A stretch of 64,000 nucleotides of DNA. It comes from Sphingobium lactosutens DS20 (lineage in GTDB: Bacteria; Pseudomonadota; Alphaproteobacteria; Sphingomonadales; Sphingomonadaceae). The stretch is taken from the NCBI RefSeq assembly GCF_000445105.1, contig NZ_ATDP01000104.1:1-64000 (forward strand), in the 5' to 3' direction. Below the pieces are notes generated by a model, which was not told where the DNA came from, did no database searches, and saw only the letters and a program-made list of their open reading frames with translations. The translations under genes and the position numbers were made by a program. The first letter of the stretch is position 1. Each line of letters opens with the position of its first letter. Below, piece after piece: positions 59,333-64,000 of the stretch.

Positions 59333-59962
59333 CTAGACGATATACCGGCGCGTGAGCGGATCGCGCACACGCGTTGCTTCATATTCGCGATGCCAGAGGG
59401 GGTCCGCCTGCCGCAGCAGGGTCGCCGATCTTGGATCAGGGCGGAAGCGCAATAGCACGAGCGCCGGCACTCTCCAATTCGTCCAGTCTGCACTCTGGCG
59501 CGCGGGCCGGACGAAGCGCCGCAGCCAGCTCATGGCCGCAGAGCCACGGGCACCCGCATCATAGCCCGGACGGGCGATCACCGCAATGGGCATTAGATGG
59601 GCGATCCCGCGCCAATTCTTCCACCGGCTGAATTGCGCCAGATTGTCTGCCCCCATCAACCAGATGAAATCGTGGTGCGGGTAACGCAGGCGCAGGGCGC
59701 GCAGCGTGTCGATCGTGTAGCGCGTGCCCAATTGCCGCTCGATCGCGGTGGCGCGGATCGGCGCGCGGCGTGCGACCTTGCGCGCATGGGCCAGGCGCGC
59801 GGGCAGCGGCGCCATCCCCTTTTCCGGTTTCAGCGGATTGCCCGGCGATACCAGCCACCAGACTTCGTCCAGGTCGAGCGCGTTGCGCGCGAAAAGCGAA
59901 ATCGCCCTATGTCCGCCATGCGCCGGATTGAAGGAGCCGCCCAGCAAGCCAATGCGTGTCAT
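59333..59962 (-). CDS. nadD: Nicotinate-nucleotide adenylyltransferase NadD
   Basis: 209 residues. Nucleotidyltransferase motif GLLGGSFNPAHGGHRAIS at the N-terminus, TRYTIDTLRALRLRYPHHDFIWLMGADNLAQFSRWKNW in the middle. Makes nicotinate adenine dinucleotide for NAD synthesis; the amidating step, NadE, is encoded at 62802. 12 bp before rsfS. The C-terminal IS(T)xxR-like motif is truncated to VRDPLTRRYIV. Confidence 0.93.
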   Translation of the reverse strand: MTRIGLLGGSFNPAHGGHRAISLFARNALDLDEVWWLVSPGNPLKPEKGMAPLPARLAHARKVARRAPIRATAIERQLGTRYTIDTLRALRLRYPHHDFIWLMGADNLAQFSRWKNWRGIAHLMPIAVIARPGYDAGARGSAAMSWLRRFVRPARQSADWTNWRVPALVLLRFRPDPRSATLLRQADPLWHREYEATRVRDPLTRRYIV

Positions 59963-60004
59963 CCTTGCGCCCTGCGAGGGCGCGGCCGATGGGCCATGCC
60001 TGCG

Positions 60005-60829
60005 TCAGCCGTGATCATGATCGTGATGATGGCCATCGCTTGCGCCATGAATGGCTTCCAGCACATCCTCCAGCCGCGCCGGATCGCCCAGCGCCAGAAC
60101 ATGGCCTTCGCTCGTCGCGGTCAGCGGCTCGCCATTCCAGTCGCACATCATTCCGCCTGCCCCTTCGACCACCGGGACCAGCGCCGCAAAATCATAGCTT
60201 TGCAGGCCCGATTCGATGACGATGTCCAGGAAGCCCGACGCGAGAAGGCCATAATTATAGCAATCCCCGCCATAGACCGGCCCCTGCCGTGGCGCGCCGC
60301 CCGACACCGCTGCGACCAGCGCCATATAATGGGGCACGTCGCCCTCAGCGAACAAATGCGGGCTGGTGGTCGCGATGCCCGCGCCCTCCAGGCTGCGACA
60401 GGCGCGCGTGCGGACGGGCGTGCCGTTGAAGGTGGTGGGCTGTCCGCTCATCCCCGCCCAGCGTTCGCGGGCGATCGGCTGATCGATGATCCCGATCGTC
60501 GGCCACCCGCTTTGGGTCAGCGCGATCAGCGTGCCGAATATCGGACGCCCGGCAATGAAGCTGCGCGTGCCATCGATCGGATCGAGGATCCAGATCCGCT
60601 CGGCATCGGTGCGAACCGATCCATATTCCTCGCCGATGATGCCGTCATCGGGGCGCTCCTGCTCCAATATCGTGCGGATCGCGGCCTCCGCGGCGCGGTC
60701 CGCCTCCGTCACCGGCGACTTGTCCGCCTTGATCTCCAGATCATAGCGGGCGCGAAAGAAGGGGCGAATCGCCTCTCCGGCGGCATCGGCAAGGCGGTTG
60801 GCCAGGGCCAGGTCATCGCGGGTCGTCAT
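60005..60829 (-). CDS. hisN: Inositol-monophosphatase-family phosphatase (histidinol-phosphatase type)
   Basis: 274 residues. Metal sites IIGEEYGS, WILDPIDGTRSFIAG and DFAALVPVVEGAGG match the IMPase fold; TKADKSPVTEADRAAE-like N-terminus is present. The closest described group is HisN histidinol-phosphatase. It ends in a His/Asp-rich tail GHHHDHDHG not needed for the fold. Same strand as nadD, 43 bp upstream of it. Confidence 0.87.
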   Translation of the reverse strand: MTTRDDLALANRLADAAGEAIRPFFRARYDLEIKADKSPVTEADRAAEAAIRTILEQERPDDGIIGEEYGSVRTDAERIWILDPIDGTRSFIAGRPIFGTLIALTQSGWPTIGIIDQPIARERWAGMSGQPTTFNGTPVRTRACRSLEGAGIATTSPHLFAEGDVPHYMALVAAVSGGAPRQGPVYGGDCYNYGLLASGFLDIVIESGLQSYDFAALVPVVEGAGGMMCDWNGEPLTATSEGHVLALGDPARLEDVLEAIHGASDGHHHDHDHG

Positions 60830-60895
60830 GGCGGCATGCCTAGCTGTTGATACCGCTTTGCGCTACCCTCGTGCGATGACCGCAAGGAGAGGACA

Positions 60896-61336
60896 ATGCC
60901 CGGTTCCCCTGTCATTCCATGCCTGCGCTATGCCGACGCGCCGGCCGCCATCGCTTTCCTGTGTGCCGCTTTCGGCTTTCAAAAACACGCCGTCCATGCC
61001 GACGATGTGGATAGCGGCGTCATCCATCATGCGCAGCTGACATTGGGCGACGGGATGGTGATGCTGGGCAGCGTCAGGGACGGGGAGGGCGAATCGCTCT
61101 ACACCTGGTCCACCGTGCGCGATCTGGGCGGCACCACGGCCTGCGTCTACATGGTCGTGGACGATGTGGATGCCCATTGCCTGCACGCCCGCAATGAAGG
61201 GGCCGTGGTGGTCGACGAGCCGCACGACAATCCAGGCTATCCGGGGCGCGGCTATACGGCGCTTGATCCGGAGGGGAATGTCTGGAGCTTTGGCAGCTAT
61301 GACCCCTGGGCGCCGCCGCCGGACGAAGGCGATTAA
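60896..61336 (+). CDS. VOC-family (glyoxalase/bleomycin-resistance-like) protein
   Basis: 146 residues. PCLRYADAPAAIAFLCAAFGFQ at the start, HAQLTLGDGMVMLGS, VYMVVDDVDAHCLHARNEGAVVVDEP and GYTALDPEGNVWSFGSY make two beta-alpha-beta-beta-beta modules. The final Trp-Ser-Phe in place of the usual Glu suggests that metal binding is altered, as in PhnB-like proteins. GAGAGGAC precedes the ATG. Substrate unknown. Confidence 0.85.
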   Translation: MPGSPVIPCLRYADAPAAIAFLCAAFGFQKHAVHADDVDSGVIHHAQLTLGDGMVMLGSVRDGEGESLYTWSTVRDLGGTTACVYMVVDDVDAHCLHARNEGAVVVDEPHDNPGYPGRGYTALDPEGNVWSFGSYDPWAPPPDEGD

Positions 61337-61384
61337 GTTTTTCGAAACGTCGCCGTCCTAGCCTTCGGGCCTGCACGGAAATGC

Positions 61385-61639
61385 ATGGCCAAGGGGGACT
61401 GCATGGCGCTGATCGGTTGGATATTGAGCTTTATCTGCTTGTTCGCTGGGCTGGCGCTGCGCCAGGACATGCCGATCGGCGGGTCGCTCACCCTCTCCAA
61501 CCTGCTCATCATCTTTGCGCTGCTGGCCTGCCCGATCGTCTGGCGGGAACTGCCGCTCGGCGTGTCGCGCGGGCAGCGGATCGTCGCCGGCTTCGCTCTG
61601 GTCTTTGCCCTGCCGATCATCCTGTTCCCGGCGCACTGA
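61385..61639 (+). CDS. Small membrane protein
   Basis: 84 residues from ATG 61385, or 78 from ATG 61403 (MALIGWILSF), with three hydrophobic segments: LIGWILSFICLFAGLAL, NLLIIFALLACPIVW and IVAGFALVFALPIILF. No family recognised. Probable inner-membrane protein. Confidence 0.65.
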   Translation: MAKGDCMALIGWILSFICLFAGLALRQDMPIGGSLTLSNLLIIFALLACPIVWRELPLGVSRGQRIVAGFALVFALPIILFPAH

Positions 61640-61733
61640 CATAGCGCTCCGGCGCGGCATCAGTCGAACAGGCTCGACACTTAAATAGTCCGGCCGATCG
61701 ATCCCCCGGATCGACCGCCAGCCTGCTCTCCGT

Positions 61734-62669
61734 TCAGTCGAACAGGCTGGATACCGAACTTTCATCCGCGATGCGCTTGATGGCTTCGCCCAGCAGCGGG
61801 GCGATGGGCAGGTGGCGGATGTGAGTTGCGTTGTTCACCGCGTCCGTGCCCTGGATCGAATCGGTGATGACCAGTTCCAGCAATTCCGACGCTTCGACCC
61901 GCGCGACCGCGCCGCCCGACAAGACGCCATGACTGACATAGGCGATAACGTCCTCAGCCCCTTCGGCCTTGAGCGCCGCGGCGGCATTGCACAACGTGCC
62001 GGCCGAATCGACGATATCGTCGATCAGGATGCAGAAGCGGCCCTTCACGTCGCCGATGATGTTCATGACTTCCGATTCGCCCGCGCGTTCGCGACGCTTG
62101 TCGACGATTGCCAGCGGCGCATTGTCCAGTCGCTTGGCCAGTGCCCGCGCGCGCACCACGCCGCCGACGTCAGGCGACACGACGGTGATGTTGCGGTCAC
62201 CGAACCGGGCCTGAATATCGGCCGACATGACCGGCGCGCCGAACAGATTGTCGGTCGGAATGTCGAAGAACCCCTGTATCTGCCCGGCGTGCAGGTCGAC
62301 CGACAGCACGCGATCGGCGCCCGCCGTGGTGATGAGGTTGGCGACCAGCTTGGCGCTGATCGGGGTGCGGGGCCCGGGTTTGCGATCCTGCCGCGCATAA
62401 CCGAAATAGGGGAGCACCGCCGTGATACGCTTGGCCGACGCGCGTTTCAGCGCATCGATCATGATCAGCAATTCCATCAGATTGTCGTTGGTCGGATAGG
62501 CCGTCGACTGGATGACGAACACGTCCTCGCCGCGCACATTTTCGTGGATTTCGACGAACACCTCTTCATCGGCGAAGCGGCGAACGCTGGCGTCCGTCAG
62601 GGGGATTTCGATATAATCGGCGATGGCGGCCGCAAGCGGCTTGTTGGAATTGCCGGTCATGAGCTTCAT
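61734..62669 (-). CDS. prs: Ribose-phosphate pyrophosphokinase
   Basis: 311 residues. Makes PRPP from ribose-5-phosphate and [50 protein letters not shown] (flexible loop and ATP site), [20 protein letters not shown] and the PRPP loop [18 protein letters not shown] are all present. ATG 62669 is used with GGGGG upstream. A short copy of its last seven codons plus stop occurs just downstream at 61660-61679. Confidence 0.96.
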   Translation of the reverse strand: MKLMTGNSNKPLAAAIADYIEIPLTDASVRRFADEEVFVEIHENVRGEDVFVIQSTAYPTNDNLMELLIMIDALKRASAKRITAVLPYFGYARQDRKPGPRTPISAKLVANLITTAGADRVLSVDLHAGQIQGFFDIPTDNLFGAPVMSADIQARFGDRNITVVSPDVGGVVRARALAKRLDNAPLAIVDKRRERAGESEVMNIIGDVKGRFCILIDDIVDSAGTLCNAAAALKAEGAEDVIAYVSHGVLSGGAVARVEASELLELVITDSIQGTDAVNNATHIRHLPIAPLLGEAIKRIADESSVSSLFD

Positions 62670-62755
62670 GGCCAAAACCCCCAGGCTTAGGTGACGTGAC
62701 GAATTGATGACGCTGCGCGAGACGCGGCCCCTTTAGCGGGGGGAGCCCATGGTGG

Positions 62756-62775
62756 AAAGGCGCTTTTGCGCCTTT
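62756..62775. promoter_or_regulatory. Perfect hairpin in the nadE leader
   Basis: AAAGGCGC and GCGCCTTT close a TTTT loop 27 bases upstream of the nadE start in the prs/nadE divergent region. It could be a regulatory palindrome or a terminator for transcripts crossing the gap. Confidence 0.35.
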
Positions 62776-62801
62776 GGCCAAAATGCACTAGGGCGCGCGC
62801 C

Positions 62802-64000
62802 ATGACCGACAAACTCGTGATCGCGCTCGCGCAGATGACCCAGTCCATGGGCGACCTCAAGGCCAATGCCGACGCCATGCTGGAATGGCGCGCGCGGGCG
62901 CAGGGCGCTGACCTGATCGTCTTTCCCGAGTTGCAGCTGATCGGTTATCCGCCCGAAGATCTGGTGCTCAAACCCGCTCTGGTCACGCAGGCCGATTATC
63001 AGCTCGACCGCTTGGCCCAGGAAACCGCCGACGGCGGCCCGGCCATGCTGGTGGGCACGGTGGTCGCGGCGCAGGGCGTGCTGTTCAATGTCGTCGCCTT
63101 GCTCGACAATGGCGCCGTCACCACGGTGCGCGCCAAGCGCGAATTGCCCAATTACGGCACGTTCGATGAAAAGCGGCTGTTCGCGCCCGGGCCGCTGCCC
63201 GCGCCGATCGATTTTCGCGGGGTGAAGATCGGCGTGCCGATCTGCGAAGATATCTGGTTCCCCTTCGTCACCGCGCATCTGAAGGCGCAAGGCGCGGAAA
63301 TCCTGATCAGCCCCAATGGCAGCCCGTTCGAAGTGGACAAGGACGATCGCCGGCTGAACGCGGTTGCCGGCACGCGCGTGCGCGAAACCGGCTTGCCGCT
63401 TGCCTATCTCAACCGGGTCGGCGGGCAGGATGAACTGGTGTTCGATGGCGCATCCTTCGTCATGAATGCCGATCTGTCCGTTGCGCAGCAGCTTCCCGAC
63501 TGGGAAGAGGCTCTGGTCCTGACGCAGTGGGAAAAATGGGACGGGCAATGGGTCTGCCTGCCCGGCGACCGGCATGAACTCGACCCGCGCCCGGCCGATA
63601 TCTATAACGCTATGGTGCTGGGGCTGCGCGACTATGTGAACAGCAACCGGTTTCCCGGCGTGGTGCTGGGCCTGTCGGGCGGCATCGACTCCGCCCTGTC
63701 CGCCGCGGTCGCGGTCGATGCGCTGGGCGCGGAGCGCGTCTGGTGCGTGATGATGCCTTCGCGTTTCACCAGTCAGGACAGTCTGGACGACGCGGTGGAA
63801 TGCGCCCGCTTGCTGGGCGTGCGCTACGACATCATCCCGATCGCGCCGGCGGTCGGGGCGTTCGATGCCATGCTGGGTCCGGTCTTCGACGGCCGCGCGC
63901 CCGACCTCACCGAAGAAAATCTTCAGTCCCGCATTCGCGGCGTGACGCTCATGGGTCTGTCCAACAAGTTCGGGCACATGCTGCTCACCACCGGCAACAA
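62802..64000 (+). CDS. nadE: Glutamine-dependent NAD+ synthetase, 3' end beyond window
   Basis: About 399 residues visible. N-terminal nitrilase-type glutaminase with Glu in FPELQLIGYPPED, Lys in RAKRELPNYGTFDEKR and Cys in GVPICEDIWFP. The synthetase domain begins VVLGLSGGIDSALSAAVAVDALG (ATP pyrophosphatase P-loop) and continues to GLSNKFGHMLLTTGN at the edge. It amidates deamido-NAD, completing the route that nadD starts. ATG 62802; no clear Shine-Dalgarno. Partial at the right boundary. Confidence 0.95.
   Translation, partial: MTDKLVIALAQMTQSMGDLKANADAMLEWRARAQGADLIVFPELQLIGYPPEDLVLKPALVTQADYQLDRLAQETADGGPAMLVGTVVAAQGVLFNVVALLDNGAVTTVRAKRELPNYGTFDEKRLFAPGPLPAPIDFRGVKIGVPICEDIWFPFVTAHLKAQGAEILISPNGSPFEVDKDDRRLNAVAGTRVRETGLPLAYLNRVGGQDELVFDGASFVMNADLSVAQQLPDWEEALVLTQWEKWDGQWVCLPGDRHELDPRPADIYNAMVLGLRDYVNSNRFPGVVLGLSGGIDSALSAAVAVDALGAERVWCVMMPSRFTSQDSLDDAVECARLLGVRYDIIPIAPAVGAFDAMLGPVFDGRAPDLTEENLQSRIRGVTLMGLSNKFGHMLLTTGN

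Overview
The window looks like chromosomal DNA of a sphingomonad (family Sphingomonadaceae, Sphingobium/Novosphingobium-like). The base composition is GC-rich. Marker genes fit this group: an Atm1-type exporter, a stand-alone COQ7 hydroxylase, a CBP3-like cytochrome bc1 chaperone next to a YceD protein and BamE, a DUF1134 protein, an adjacent metX/metW pair, and an iroE-type TonB receptor feeding a catabolic cluster. No CRISPR array or rRNA was seen.

Region 1 (1 to about 10,526) is accessory DNA ending at a tRNA-Leu(CAG) gene. It opens with a complete IS21-family element (istA/istB, perfect 30-bp ends). This is followed by two coupled genes of unknown function, a probable ADP-ribosyltransferase-fold protein, a Lys/Ala-rich protein with an apparent frameshift near its start, a small conserved-looking protein divergent from a serine resolvase, a RhuM-family protein and a tyrosine integrase. 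The RhuM/integrase pair is enclosed by perfect 160-bp inverted repeats (7539-7698 and 10297-10456). The right repeat covers the last 17 nt of tRNA-Leu. This is an island end whose structure has been rearranged.

Region 2 (10,657-25,711) is core DNA: alpha/beta hydrolase and TPR protein, SIMPL protein, gloA-gloB, long-chain acyl-CoA synthetase, ruvAB, a ClpP-like protein, an ICMT-like methyltransferase, gshA, rsmE, ubiA and a phospholipase D-family protein.

Region 3 (25,777-41,120) is a catabolic block with two halves. A LysR regulator faces a run of plus-strand genes: TonB receptor, exported metallo-beta-lactamase-fold hydrolase, FAD monooxygenase, extradiol-type VOC dioxygenase, alpha/beta hydrolase resembling C-C bond hydrolases, membrane protein, cupin and fumarylacetoacetase-family protein. 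The second half is a divergon: acyl-CoA dehydrogenase-SDR-GntR on one strand and APH-family kinase-enoyl-CoA hydratase on the other, with a textbook GntR/FCD operator between them. Together they would import a substrate, open an aromatic ring and feed fragments into CoA-thioester chemistry. The substrate is unknown. This is the best candidate for an undescribed system in the window.

Region 4 (41,323-64,000) is core DNA: tRNA-Ser(GCT), DUF1134 protein, dinB, YceD/CBP3/bamE, metXW, a 2-hydroxyacid dehydrogenase, atm1, two paralogous small exported proteins, coq7, dsbB, ctpA, and the envC-rlmH-rsfS-nadD block with an AlgX/AlgJ-like SGNH protein lodged beside it. It ends with hisN, a VOC protein, prs and the 5' part of nadE, which runs off the right edge.
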